Below are positions 1-7,222 of a DNA stretch of 64,000 bases, one piece after another. Each line of letters starts with the position of its first letter. Positions within the stretch are counted from its first letter, which is position 1. The DNA is taken from assembly GCF_004212215.1 (NCBI RefSeq), contig NZ_QVFV01000005.1, forward strand, positions 165,059 to 229,058. The letters are read 5' to 3'. This DNA is from Leptolyngbya iicbica LK (GTDB lineage: Bacteria > Cyanobacteriota > Cyanobacteriia > Phormidesmidales > Phormidesmidaceae). The notes under the pieces are model-generated. The model was not told the DNA's origin and made no database searches. It saw nothing but the letters and a program-made list of their open reading frames with translations. Both the position numbers and the translations under genes were made by a program.

Positions 1-1
1 C

Positions 2-631
2 ACCGAAGAGTTCATGCAGATCCTGCCTTTCACCCCCATCAACAAAGACAACATGGTGTCTTGGATGGCGGGTCGCTCTGATGGTGACAACTATGGCAAG
101 CTGCTGCTGTACGAATTTCCCAAACAGCAGTTGGTCTATGGCCCCAGCCAAATCGAAGCCCGCATCGACCAAACCCCGGAGATTTCCCAACAGCTCACCC
201 TGTGGAGTCAGGAAGGCTCGCGGGTGATTCGTGGGGATTTGCTGGTGATTCCCATCGAGCAGTCGCTGCTGTATGTGGAACCCGTATATCTGCGGGCCGA
301 GCAGGGCGAACTGCCAGAACTGCGCCGCGTCATTGTCGCCCACGACAACGACATCGTCATGCGCGAAACCCTCGACGAAGCCCTGATTGCCATCTTTGGT
401 GAAAGCGCCGCGTCTCCAACGGATGCGCCTGAGCCGACGGAGGGTGTCACCGACGAGCCCGTAACCGACAGCACCCCGACCTTGCCGATCGCGCAAGCCG
501 ATCGCATTCAAGATGCGCTGAACGCTTACGAGGCGGGTCAACAAGCTCTGCAAGACGGCGACTGGGAAGCCTACGGCCAAGCCCAGCAAGAGCTCGAAAG
601 CATCCTCAATGAGTTGAGCAACCGCAACTGA
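2..631 (+). CDS. UPF0182 family membrane protein, C-terminal part
   Basis: The reading frame enters from outside the window and is open from base 2 to the TGA at 629-631, so about 209 C-terminal residues are seen. The text [20 protein letters not shown], the following [12 protein letters not shown] and [11 protein letters not shown] are hallmarks of the C-terminal soluble domain of UPF0182 (COG1615) proteins, which are roughly 900-1000 residues long and carry several N-terminal membrane helices (family knowledge). The last ~70 residues are Thr/Pro/Glu-rich and then helical with many Gln and Ala, a common variable tail. The biochemical role of the family is not known. An internal ATG at 14 is not a likely start because the conserved block continues upstream of it. 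Confidence 0.9.
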   Translation, partial: TEEFMQILPFTPINKDNMVSWMAGRSDGDNYGKLLLYEFPKQQLVYGPSQIEARIDQTPEISQQLTLWSQEGSRVIRGDLLVIPIEQSLLYVEPVYLRAEQGELPELRRVIVAHDNDIVMRETLDEALIAIFGESAASPTDAPEPTEGVTDEPVTDSTPTLPIAQADRIQDALNAYEAGQQALQDGDWEAYGQAQQELESILNELSNRN

Positions 632-741
632 AGCAACTGATCACCGCTCACTGCCGCTGGCAAGACCTGAGACCTGATTCTCCGGAACTCAGTGCTCGGG
701 GGTAACGGAGGCGCGGTCGCCGCGATCTCCGAGGAGGCCGC

Positions 742-861
742 TCAGGTGACCATCACAATCACCACCACGGCCACGATCAGAATAAACAGACAGCCAAACC
801 AGGGTGGGGGTGGGTCACCGATTTCTTTATTGCCGCCGATACCGCCACCAGAGGTAAACAT
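742..861 (-). CDS. Putative 39-residue small membrane protein
   Basis: On the minus strand an ATG at 861-859 opens a 39-codon frame ending with TGA at 744-742. The peptide begins MFTSGGGIGGNKEIGD, continues with PPPPWF, and ends in one strongly hydrophobic segment (CLFILIVAVVVIVMV). The layout of a Gly/Pro-rich soluble part followed by a single transmembrane helix is typical of genuine small membrane proteins and unlikely by chance. A weak GAAG lies just before the ATG, and an AT-rich stretch (GATAGATTTT) upstream could be a promoter. The rest of the interval between the UPF0182 stop (631) and the DUF362 gene shows nothing else I can support. I do not recognise the family. A longer plus-strand frame across the same DNA has low-complexity, gene-unlike content. 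Confidence 0.5.
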   Translation of the reverse strand: MFTSGGGIGGNKEIGDPPPPWFGCLFILIVAVVVIVMVT

Positions 862-1026
862 CGCTTCAAAATCTATCGTGTGGGCAAGAGGTAGGTTCAG
901 ACTACCGAATCATCGCCAACGGCATCAACGACCTATGCGTCCGTTCCGGCACGATGACGAGATCGCCCTATCCCCCAATTGTGCGAAACCTCGTTACGCT
1001 GATTGAGTCCTGATGTTTGCGCCAAC

Positions 1027-1815
1027 ATGCCTGTGCCCGCCACCGTCCCGGTTACCGTCACCCCGACCGCTGACTTCATTTACACACCGCCCCCAGCCGC
1101 AATCAATGCCAAAACCATATTGGTGAAGCCGAATTTGGGATATCCCGTAGGACCGCCCGTGACCATCAGCATGGCGGTGTTGGGTCAAGTGCTGCAGGGC
1201 TTACGGCAAGCCAATCCCAACGCCGAAATCTTGATTGTGGAAGGAGTCTGCTCTAAGGTCTCCTTTAGCGACATTATGGGCAAGTTGGGCGTGTATGACC
1301 TGCTGGATGAGGGAATGCAACTGCTGGATGCGGACACCCTAGAGCTAGTGGAATATCCCAATCGAGCCCTCCAACCGACCCGGTTCAAAACGCTGTGGGC
1401 ACCAAAGCTACTGCAAACGGTGGACTGCCGCATTTCGGTCGGAGCGTTTAAGAAAACCAGCTTAAAGGGGCGATCGCTGATCTCCGCCTCCCTCAAAAAT
1501 CTCTACGGCCTCTTTCCCCGGGCCAAATACAAAGCCCGTAGCCATCACTCACGGGGCCAACTGCATCGGCCCTCAGTGCCAGAAGTTTTGCAAGATGTCT
1601 ATGGCACCATCGGCCATCGATTCGACGGGGCTGTGGTGGACTGCGACCAAAAATTTATCAGCCGCGATTGGCGACCCGACGTGGGGGATGGCATCTCCAT
1701 TGGGCAGGTGATTTTTGGCGATGACTTGTTAGCAGTCGATGAGCGCGCTTGTGAAGTGGGGCAAGAAGCGATCGCCCCTTATCTGCAACCCATTCGTGCG
1801 CAGCGTTTGCTTTAG
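1027..1815 (+). CDS. DUF362 domain-containing protein
   Basis: The product is about 262 residues. The N-terminal core AKTILVKPNLGYPVGPP, followed by a helix (VLGQVLQGLRQANPNAE) and ILIVEG, matches the opening of the DUF362 domain (PF04015). Later conserved pieces include the ISVGAFKKTSLKGRSLISASLKNLYGLFP region and the C-terminal DGAVVDCD. Some family members are fused to 4Fe-4S ferredoxin domains. None is seen here, and no CxxCxxC cluster is present. Function is unknown. The frame is also open from a TTG at 1003, but neither start has a good ribosome site; the ATG at 1027 is chosen because the added residues carry no family features. It stands alone between opposing small gaps. Confidence 0.75.
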   Translation: MPVPATVPVTVTPTADFIYTPPPAAINAKTILVKPNLGYPVGPPVTISMAVLGQVLQGLRQANPNAEILIVEGVCSKVSFSDIMGKLGVYDLLDEGMQLLDADTLELVEYPNRALQPTRFKTLWAPKLLQTVDCRISVGAFKKTSLKGRSLISASLKNLYGLFPRAKYKARSHHSRGQLHRPSVPEVLQDVYGTIGHRFDGAVVDCDQKFISRDWRPDVGDGISIGQVIFGDDLLAVDERACEVGQEAIAPYLQPIRAQRLL

Positions 1816-2144
1816 CGCCATCGCTCCCAAGGCTGACACAATGCTGCCAACGAGGCAAAATACGAATCACCTGATCTGGAACAAGCTTATCCCTGCTGAA
1901 TGCCATCGCGATCTCATTGACCATAACCGCTCCCCTATCTCCCCTCTCTGGCATGACTAGCGAATTGCCATCCGACTACCGTTTCCCCTAATAGCTTTGG
2001 CTTACAATAGCTCTGAAGTTTTGAGCATTGCCCGATGGGGGCGACTGTCTGTTAACCGCCCTGGCTTCGTCTTCAATCGACTCCTGAGACTTCAGCGCCG
2101 ACGCTCTGCCTTTACACTTTTACATCAATCACCGGTAATTCCTG
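1816..2144 (+). other. Intergenic region upstream of pcxA
   Basis: No protein with coding character and no RNA gene is visible in these 329 bases. The 5' untranslated region and promoter of pcxA must lie here, but I see no convincing -35/-10 pair or strong hairpin. Confidence 0.4.
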
Positions 2145-3536
2145 ATGGCTATTCCTTCCCTGCTTCAGAAGGCGCAGCAGTGGTTTTTTAAGACACCTGA
2201 GCGTGCCCTCGACCAAGCTTACGAAGCTGCCAAGATGATCGAAGCGATTGAAAATGAGCATTTCAATGGCAATCCTATTGCGGCGGCCTATGGCAACTAC
2301 GGCAAAAGCTCGATGGCTTATTTTCAAGGGGAGCTGAAAAAGTATCTGAATTTGATCGAGCTGCGCATGACTGAGTTTCGTGCTAGCAGTGCGGTGGTGC
2401 GAGTCTCTGATCCCAAAATTATGGAAATTCAGGTGGGCGATCGCGACGAGCCAAACCTCACCCTGAATGTGATTGATAAACCCGCTATCTTTTTTCGCAA
2501 GCTGCAATTTGTCGACGAAGTGCGATCGCGCTACAGCCGCGCTGAGTCGAGCCCTCAGCCCACTGTCGTCATGGTGCCTGAAAATGCCACTGCCCGTCCC
2601 CGACCAGCTAAGTCAGCGGCTGCGCTTCCGGCCCAATCGCAAAACGGCAGCACCAATGGGGCGATCGCTCCCCTCAGTCAGCCTTCGGTCAAAGCCACCC
2701 CAGCAAACCAAAATGGCCAGACAAAATCCGCGGGCCTATCCGGTAGTGCCAACGTCCTGCCCCGCTCCATCTTGCGTACCGTCGATCGCATTCGCCAAGA
2801 TCTCGACCCCAACGCTGAAGAAGAAGTCGTCAAAGAATTTCGCTCCTCACGCGGCCGTACCACCACCGCCATCAAGTTTCTGTTGTTGCTGATCATTGTC
2901 CCGCTACTCACCCAGCAGTTCGCCAAAAACTACGTCGTTGGCCCCATCGTTGACTACACCCGCGCCCAACAAGAGGCCGGCATCTTCTTGAACCTGGAGA
3001 TGGAAGAAGAAGCCCTCCACGAACTTCAACAATATGAAGAACGCCTGCGCTTTGAAGTCTTGATCGGCAAAGTCGAGCCCATTCGCGAAGCCGAAATCGA
3101 GGAGCGAGTCGTCGAAAAAGCCACCGAAATTGAAGAGGCCTATCGTCGCCGCAGTGCCGACTCCGTGAAAAACGTCTTTTCCGACATGTTGGCGGTAGGC
3201 GCCTTTGTGCTGCTATTGGTCAACCAAAAAAGCGGCATCCTCACCCTCAAAAGCTTTATGGATGAAATCGTGTACGGCCTCAGCGATAGCGCCAAGGCGT
3301 TCATCATCATCCTATTTACCGACATGTTCGTCGGTTTCCACTCGCCCCACGGTTGGGAGGTTTTGCTCGAAGGGCTATCGCGTCACCTGGGCTTCCCGGC
3401 CAACCGCGAGTTTATCTTTCTCTTCATTGCCACCTTCCCAGTGATTCTCGACACCGTCTTCAAATACTGGATTTTCCGTTATCTCAACCGCATCTCACCG
3501 TCCGCCGTCGCCACCTACAAAAACATGAACGAGTAG
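2145..3536 (+). CDS. pcxA: Proton extrusion protein PcxA (CemA/CotA family)
   Basis: PcxA is an inner-membrane protein needed for light-induced Na+-dependent proton extrusion in cyanobacteria, and a homologue of chloroplast CemA (family knowledge). The 463-residue product has a soluble N-terminal half including FNGNPIAAAYGNYGKSSMAY, typical of the family, and then a Pro/Ala/Gln-rich linker at about 140-200. The membrane half has helices near residues 243-265 (IKFLLLLIIVPLLTQQF), 342-362, 384-402 and 421-445. The C-terminus LNRISPSAVATYKNMNE is the classical CemA/PcxA ending. An acidic helical loop (EEEALHELQQYEERL) separates the first two helices. Length agrees with the family. The insertion sequence lies downstream, so no operon partner is evident. 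Confidence 0.95.
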   Translation: MAIPSLLQKAQQWFFKTPERALDQAYEAAKMIEAIENEHFNGNPIAAAYGNYGKSSMAYFQGELKKYLNLIELRMTEFRASSAVVRVSDPKIMEIQVGDRDEPNLTLNVIDKPAIFFRKLQFVDEVRSRYSRAESSPQPTVVMVPENATARPRPAKSAAALPAQSQNGSTNGAIAPLSQPSVKATPANQNGQTKSAGLSGSANVLPRSILRTVDRIRQDLDPNAEEEVVKEFRSSRGRTTTAIKFLLLLIIVPLLTQQFAKNYVVGPIVDYTRAQQEAGIFLNLEMEEEALHELQQYEERLRFEVLIGKVEPIREAEIEERVVEKATEIEEAYRRRSADSVKNVFSDMLAVGAFVLLLVNQKSGILTLKSFMDEIVYGLSDSAKAFIIILFTDMFVGFHSPHGWEVLLEGLSRHLGFPANREFIFLFIATFPVILDTVFKYWIFRYLNRISPSAVATYKNMNE

Positions 3537-3680
3537 TACCACATTTGCCTTTTATCCAAGTGGGATCCCTCCCGGAGCCACTATCTCAGGATATAGCGTT
3601 GAGCAGATAGTTCCGTTCATCTCTTTGGCAGAAAAACAAGGGGCTGAGAAAGCTGGATTTTATAAAATCTAAGTATTGTC

Positions 3681-3724
3681 GGGCAGGTATCTTGCCTGCT
3701 CCGGGACAGCCGAGACGGCTGTCC
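3681..3724. repeat. Paired palindromes, dispersed intergenic repeat
   Basis: Two adjacent hairpins: GCAGG (3683-3687) with CCTGC (3695-3699), and GGACAGCC (3704-3711) with GGCTGTCC (3717-3724) around a 5-base loop. The first resembles the GCGGGCATCTTGCCCGC element at 9981-9997, suggesting a dispersed palindromic repeat family. The second stem could act as a transcription barrier after pcxA, but it has no T-run. Confidence 0.55.
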
Positions 3725-3796
3725 ACACCCATGATTCAATGCCCATTCTGGAAACTTTTGGGCTCTCGGTACCTGACTGCGGATTGCTATATGAGG

Positions 3797-3802
3797 CAAG
3801 TT
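3797..3802 (+). repeat. Left target-site duplication CAAGTT
   Basis: The hexamer CAAGTT directly abuts the left inverted repeat and recurs at 5296-5301 directly after the right inverted repeat, as expected for a staggered-cut insertion. Confidence 0.65.
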
Positions 3803-3822
3803 CCACGACTTGGTAAGTTCCG
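3803..3822 (+). repeat. Left inverted repeat of the IS
   Basis: It matches the complement of 5276-5295 at 17 of 20 positions; the outer 11 bases CCACGACTTGG are identical in both ends. Confidence 0.75.
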
Positions 3823-3856
3823 CGCAGAGAAAAATTAGCATCGGCGATCGGCAATT

Positions 3857-5206
3857 CTAAGCGGGCATGAGCACCTCCATAATTTGAGCGATGGACTGCC
3901 CTTGAGCCAAAAGCCCCTGGGTCATCTCCAGGAGTTGCTGCAAGGCTTCGCGTCCCAAGGTGTAAAGCCGCTGTCCGATGGTGTGCTCGTGGTTTTGAGC
4001 AAAGTCGAACCGTTCCGATGAATGCCCAGAGCCGGGCGTGGCTTGAAGCAACGACTGCGCCACGCAACTCAGACAGAAGTGGCGTTTCACCGCTTCCTCC
4101 TTGCGCAGCTGAGCCGACTCAAAACCGACGACTTGCTTGGCAAACTCATGAAAGGTCTCAATCGGCCAGCGATAACTCCAGGTCGCAACGGTACGGGCAC
4201 TGTCCCAATGCAGGGCATCGGTCAACAAAAACCGGGGCGCATCACTCAGGTCGGCGGTTTCATGCACGATAACGAGTCGTTTGGAGCCGTACTTTTTCAA
4301 CCGCACGGTCTTGCTAAAAGCCCAAATGTCTCGTTTCTGGCCGTTTCGGCAGGTGACGGCTTTGGGGCGAAAACTCTCGGGATGTTCTAGGCGCAACGTC
4401 TGGGCGACCCCATCCACCCGCTGCCACTGCCCTTGCCAGAGAATCAAGCGTGAGCTTTCAATCTCACTAACCCAGTGCTTGCCCGAAGCTTCAATCAGTT
4501 GCGTCAAGGGCCTAGAGAGCACCCCACAGTCGAAGGCATAGTCCGCTTGGGGAAACTCGCCTCCAGCTTCCAACTGGCGCACGATGGCCCCCGCGATCTC
4601 GGTGCGCTTGCGATAAGCCAGACGATTCTTTTGATAGTGCAACAGCTCTTCGAGGCGCTGATGCACTTGCTCCATCTGCTCGTAGCTCTCTTGGGCCGTC
4701 ATCTCTAGATACGCCAGTTCTTCTCTTTCATAGTTCGGATATTGCACCTCAACCGCTACCCCATCGACCCGATGCGGATTGGCAATCGCGGCAGTCACCA
4801 CCGTTTGATACCGACTCCAGCAGCGGTTGACGTAATCATAAGCCGCTTTCGCACCATAGATTTTCTCGCTGTAGGGATGATGCGCAAACGTCCAATCCAG
4901 GCTTAAGACCGCGCGACCGCGACCGCGATGCGCCGGAGCCACGACCTGACGATGCCGTTGCATCAAGCCCTCGCAGGTCCAACCCGCCGACTCAAACACC
5001 GCCGCATGCATCGCTCGACGCTGAACCCCCTCGCCCTCCGGCCACACCCACTGGGCATGGATGCCTTGCAACGTCTTATTCGGGCTGAGCAACAGGCCCG
5101 TCAGGTAGCGACTCACTTGGGCAAAGCCGGCACTGCGACAAAACACCGAACGATATCCTTGCAAGTGCTTTTGCAGCGTTTGAGGAATCTGAACCAACGG
5201 CAGCAT
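3857..5206 (-). CDS. DDE transposase (IS4/IS701-like)
   Basis: The 449-residue transposase fills most of the insertion sequence. A DDE triad can be placed by motif: Asp104 in LSLDWTFAHH, Asp226 in DYAFDCGVLSR and Glu350 in YRWPIETFHEFAKQ. The last motif has the Y-(2)-R-(3)-E-(6)-K spacing of the IS4 superfamily. The N-terminal block (FCRSAGFAQVSRYLTGLLLS) is typical of a cyanobacterial transposase group often labelled IS701. The frame is intact from ATG at 5206 to the stop, with no internal disruption, so it may be active. It faces away from the neighbouring PEP-CTERM gene and is not part of a host operon. Confidence 0.85.
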   Translation of the reverse strand: MLPLVQIPQTLQKHLQGYRSVFCRSAGFAQVSRYLTGLLLSPNKTLQGIHAQWVWPEGEGVQRRAMHAAVFESAGWTCEGLMQRHRQVVAPAHRGRGRAVLSLDWTFAHHPYSEKIYGAKAAYDYVNRCWSRYQTVVTAAIANPHRVDGVAVEVQYPNYEREELAYLEMTAQESYEQMEQVHQRLEELLHYQKNRLAYRKRTEIAGAIVRQLEAGGEFPQADYAFDCGVLSRPLTQLIEASGKHWVSEIESSRLILWQGQWQRVDGVAQTLRLEHPESFRPKAVTCRNGQKRDIWAFSKTVRLKKYGSKRLVIVHETADLSDAPRFLLTDALHWDSARTVATWSYRWPIETFHEFAKQVVGFESAQLRKEEAVKRHFCLSCVAQSLLQATPGSGHSSERFDFAQNHEHTIGQRLYTLGREALQQLLEMTQGLLAQGQSIAQIMEVLMPA

Positions 5207-5275
5207 TGAAGCTTCTCCACATCCAGCTCAGGTTCATTTTCCACCACTGCAAACCCACAGCTTTTTTTCTTTCTT

Positions 5276-5295
5276 CAGAACATGCCAAGTCGTGG
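5276..5295 (-). repeat. Right inverted repeat of the IS
   Basis: Complement of the left end with three mismatches; followed immediately by the CAAGTT direct repeat at 5296-5301. Confidence 0.75.
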
Positions 5296-5324
5296 CAAGT
5301 TCCTTTTAGTAGTGCCTTTCAATT

Positions 5325-5356
5325 AAAAAAGCAGCTAACCCATAAGAGCTAGCTGC
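5325..5356 (-). terminator. Rho-independent terminator of the PEP-CTERM gene
   Basis: Read on the minus strand, GCAGCTA (5356-5350) pairs perfectly with TAGCTGC (5337-5331), and the stem is followed by six T residues (5330-5325). It sits about 58 bases past the stop codon at 5415, so it should end that transcript before the insertion sequence. Confidence 0.8.
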
Positions 5357-5414
5357 TGACTTGAGTCGTATTCAGGTAGAAACCATGTTTTCTCCGGGCA
5401 GGAGAAGGAAAGGC

Positions 5415-6164
5415 TTACGCCTCAGCTTGCTTACGGCGGCTAGCCAAGAAGCCAGCACCCGCAACCAAACCCAGCCCCAACATCGTCGCAGGCTCAGGTA
5501 CCTGAGCACCAACCACCTTGAAGTCAGGACCATTAAAACTAGATTTGCTAACAACAGTAACTGAGCCAGTGTACCTAGAGATCCCGTAATCTAGCAGGTC
5601 GATACCGTAGCTGCCCACCTTCTGCTCATTGGGGGTGATTTCAGTAGTTTCAAGCTTGTAATCGGTAATGCCTTGAGCGAATTGAGTGCGGAGAATCTTG
5701 ATCGGCTCAGCGACCCCTTCAAGAATGACCTTTAAATCACTGTTATAGCCTCGTTCCCAGAAAAATAGCTTGTTAAAGGCACCATCGAAGTTGAGCTTAA
5801 TTTTGAATTCGCCATCATCCTCAGTATCAATGATGCTGCTGAGATACTCATTTCCTAGAGAAGTCACAATGTCTTCATCGCTAGGATTTTCCTCATTTGT
5901 TCCAACAGTACCCATAACGGTAATGTCAGAGCTAGCAGCGCCGGTATTACCAGTTGTGTGAAGCTCATTTTCGATGATTTCGGCTTCATCGACAAAAACA
6001 AAGTTCTCAACTTTGATGCCATCGAATTCGACTGATTCCAAGATGACGTCGTCTTCAGGACCGTTGCCAATCGTATTAGTTGTAAAGGTAAAAGCTTGGG
6101 CACCCGCAGCTGACATCAACACACAGCTAGTGGCGACGCCGAGAGCCATTAAGTTCTTATTCAT
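5415..6164 (-). CDS. PEP-CTERM sorting domain protein, secreted
   Basis: A 249-residue exported protein. Residues 1-24 form a Sec signal peptide (MNKNLMALGVATSCVLMSAAGAQA). The last 28 residues are a PEP-CTERM anchor: VPEP at about 222, a hydrophobic stretch (TMLGLGLVAGAGF) and a basic end (SRRKQ). In known systems this signal is processed by an exosortase and the protein goes to the cell surface or polysaccharide matrix. The mature body is acidic and Thr/Asp/Glu-rich with beta-like character and no catalytic motif I recognise. The start is supported by AAGGAG five bases upstream of the ATG. No exosortase gene is in the window. It is transcribed alone, with its own terminator. Confidence 0.9.
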   Translation of the reverse strand: MNKNLMALGVATSCVLMSAAGAQAFTFTTNTIGNGPEDDVILESVEFDGIKVENFVFVDEAEIIENELHTTGNTGAASSDITVMGTVGTNEENPSDEDIVTSLGNEYLSSIIDTEDDGEFKIKLNFDGAFNKLFFWERGYNSDLKVILEGVAEPIKILRTQFAQGITDYKLETTEITPNEQKVGSYGIDLLDYGISRYTGSVTVVSKSSFNGPDFKVVGAQVPEPATMLGLGLVAGAGFLASRRKQAEA

Positions 6165-6169
6165 CGTGT

Positions 6170-6175
6170 CTCCTT
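6170..6175 (-). promoter_or_regulatory. Strong ribosome binding site AAGGAG
   Basis: AAGGAG on the minus strand lies five bases before the ATG at 6164 and fixes the start of the PEP-CTERM gene. Confidence 0.8.
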
Positions 6176-6198
6176 GAGTTTTTGCTTAATGCTTAGTG

Positions 6199-6226
6199 AA
6201 TTGAGAAATTAGGTAGATACTCAATT
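6199..6226. repeat. 7-bp inverted repeat in the PEP-CTERM leader
   Basis: AATTGAG (6199-6205) and CTCAATT (6220-6226) are separated by 14 bases just upstream of the PEP-CTERM ribosome site. They could form an operator or a leader hairpin; nothing else supports either reading. The remaining bases up to 6460 also hold AAAGCCCG/CGGGCTTT (6380-6387, 6411-6418), a possible end hairpin for the yrdC-like gene, without a T-run. Confidence 0.3.
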
Positions 6227-6460
6227 TGCTTTGCAGCGTGCCTCGCTGATGGGTCAGCCACTGCGCACAATCCTATGTAAATGCATCGAATCGAAAGGTG
6301 CATCTTTTCACGGAGAGATTTACCCAAGCTTCATTGACATGTCCGTAAATGTAATACCTTCATATATCGGCTTATACGTAAAGCCCGATGAAGACGAGCG
6401 GCTAGTTTTGCGGGCTTTGCCTCATAACAGTAATACCTTTGCCATATGTAAGCCTGCACT

Positions 6461-7135
6461 TTAATGCGGCGAAAGCACAGCCGCTTCTGCGACTTCAATG
6501 CCGAGTTCGGCGGCCTGTTCCCAGCCGAGTCCTCGTCGTTCGACCATGGGTTCGGTTGGTTCTTCTAGGCTCAAAATGGTGGAAAGGCCGTAAGTGAGGT
6601 CGCGATCGTCGTCGATGATCAAGTCAACTTGTGGCCCCACGATGTCAAAGAGTTCGGCCTTAGAGGGCACTGGCGTGGCATCGAAATCCAACAGCGATAG
6701 GGCCGATGTGGAAACGATGGGATTGCCCAGGGCTTCGATCAGAGCCAGGCAAATGGGCGAGTCGGGTACCCGAATGCCTGTGGTTTTCCGCTTTGGGCTC
6801 ATGACGAGTTTGGGCACCTGTTTGGTCGCAGGCAAAATGAAGGTATAAGTGCCCGGAATCAGATGGCGAATCTGACGATAGGCAGGGTCACTTACATAGG
6901 CGTATTCAGCAATATTTGACAGCGACGAACACATGAAGGTGAGGGGTTTGTCGTTCGAAACTTGCTTGAGTTGGCGGACGCGATCGATCGCGGATTTGAC
7001 CGTGAGGTCACAACCGATCGCATATACCGTATCTGTCGGGTATAGCATCACCGCCCCTTTGCGCAGGGCGTCACGAATGGCGGCAATTTTGCGAGTCTGG
7101 GGGGTTTGGGGGTGCACTTTGTAGAGTGTCGTCAT
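6461..7135 (-). CDS. YrdC/Sua5/YciO family L-threonylcarbamoyladenylate synthase
   Basis: The YrdC domain binds ATP, threonine and bicarbonate and, in Sua5/TsaC, makes the threonylcarbamoyl-AMP used for tRNA t6A37. Visible family motifs are LYPTDTVYAIGCDL (about 31-44), the KPLTFMCSS segment, IPGTYTFILPAT, TTGIRVPDSP and NPIVSTSA. The length (224 residues) fits the short YrdC/YciO type rather than full-length Sua5, and YciO itself has uncertain activity, so the exact role is open. The frame extends 17 codons upstream, but the ATG at 7135 has AGGAAG six bases before it and begins MTTLYKVHP as family members do. It diverges from larC across an 87-bp gap. Confidence 0.85.
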   Translation of the reverse strand: MTTLYKVHPQTPQTRKIAAIRDALRKGAVMLYPTDTVYAIGCDLTVKSAIDRVRQLKQVSNDKPLTFMCSSLSNIAEYAYVSDPAYRQIRHLIPGTYTFILPATKQVPKLVMSPKRKTTGIRVPDSPICLALIEALGNPIVSTSALSLLDFDATPVPSKAELFDIVGPQVDLIIDDDRDLTYGLSTILSLEEPTEPMVERRGLGWEQAAELGIEVAEAAVLSPH

Positions 7136-7222
7136 TGAGAACTTCCTCGCGCTGTATTTGTGCCGTTCGGGCAAGGTAGTCTTCATTATGAAAGATGGTC
7201 ATGGTGGATTTGACGACTTTGT

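Larger units (their letters stand above)
3803..5295 (-). mobile_element. Complete insertion sequence, IS4/IS701-like
   Basis: This 1493-bp element has one transposase gene. It is bounded by 20-bp imperfect inverted repeats: 3803-3822 reads CCACGACTTGGTAAGTTCCG and the complement of 5276-5295 reads CCACGACTTGGCATGTTCTG, 17 of 20 identical. A 6-bp direct repeat CAAGTT flanks both ends. Intact ends and an intact transposase suggest a fairly recent insertion between pcxA and the PEP-CTERM gene. The boundaries were found by eye. Six bases is longer than the 4-bp duplication usually quoted for IS701, so the family assignment is open. Confidence 0.8.

Noticed and set aside
692..1006. 104-codon plus-strand frame after the UPF0182 gene
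   Set aside because: Low-complexity, gene-unlike composition; the minus strand of the same DNA encodes a more convincing small membrane peptide.
6231..6464. 77-codon frame between the PEP-CTERM and yrdC-like genes
   Set aside because: No ribosome site, no recognisable features, and it overlaps the yrdC-like stop; treated as intergenic.
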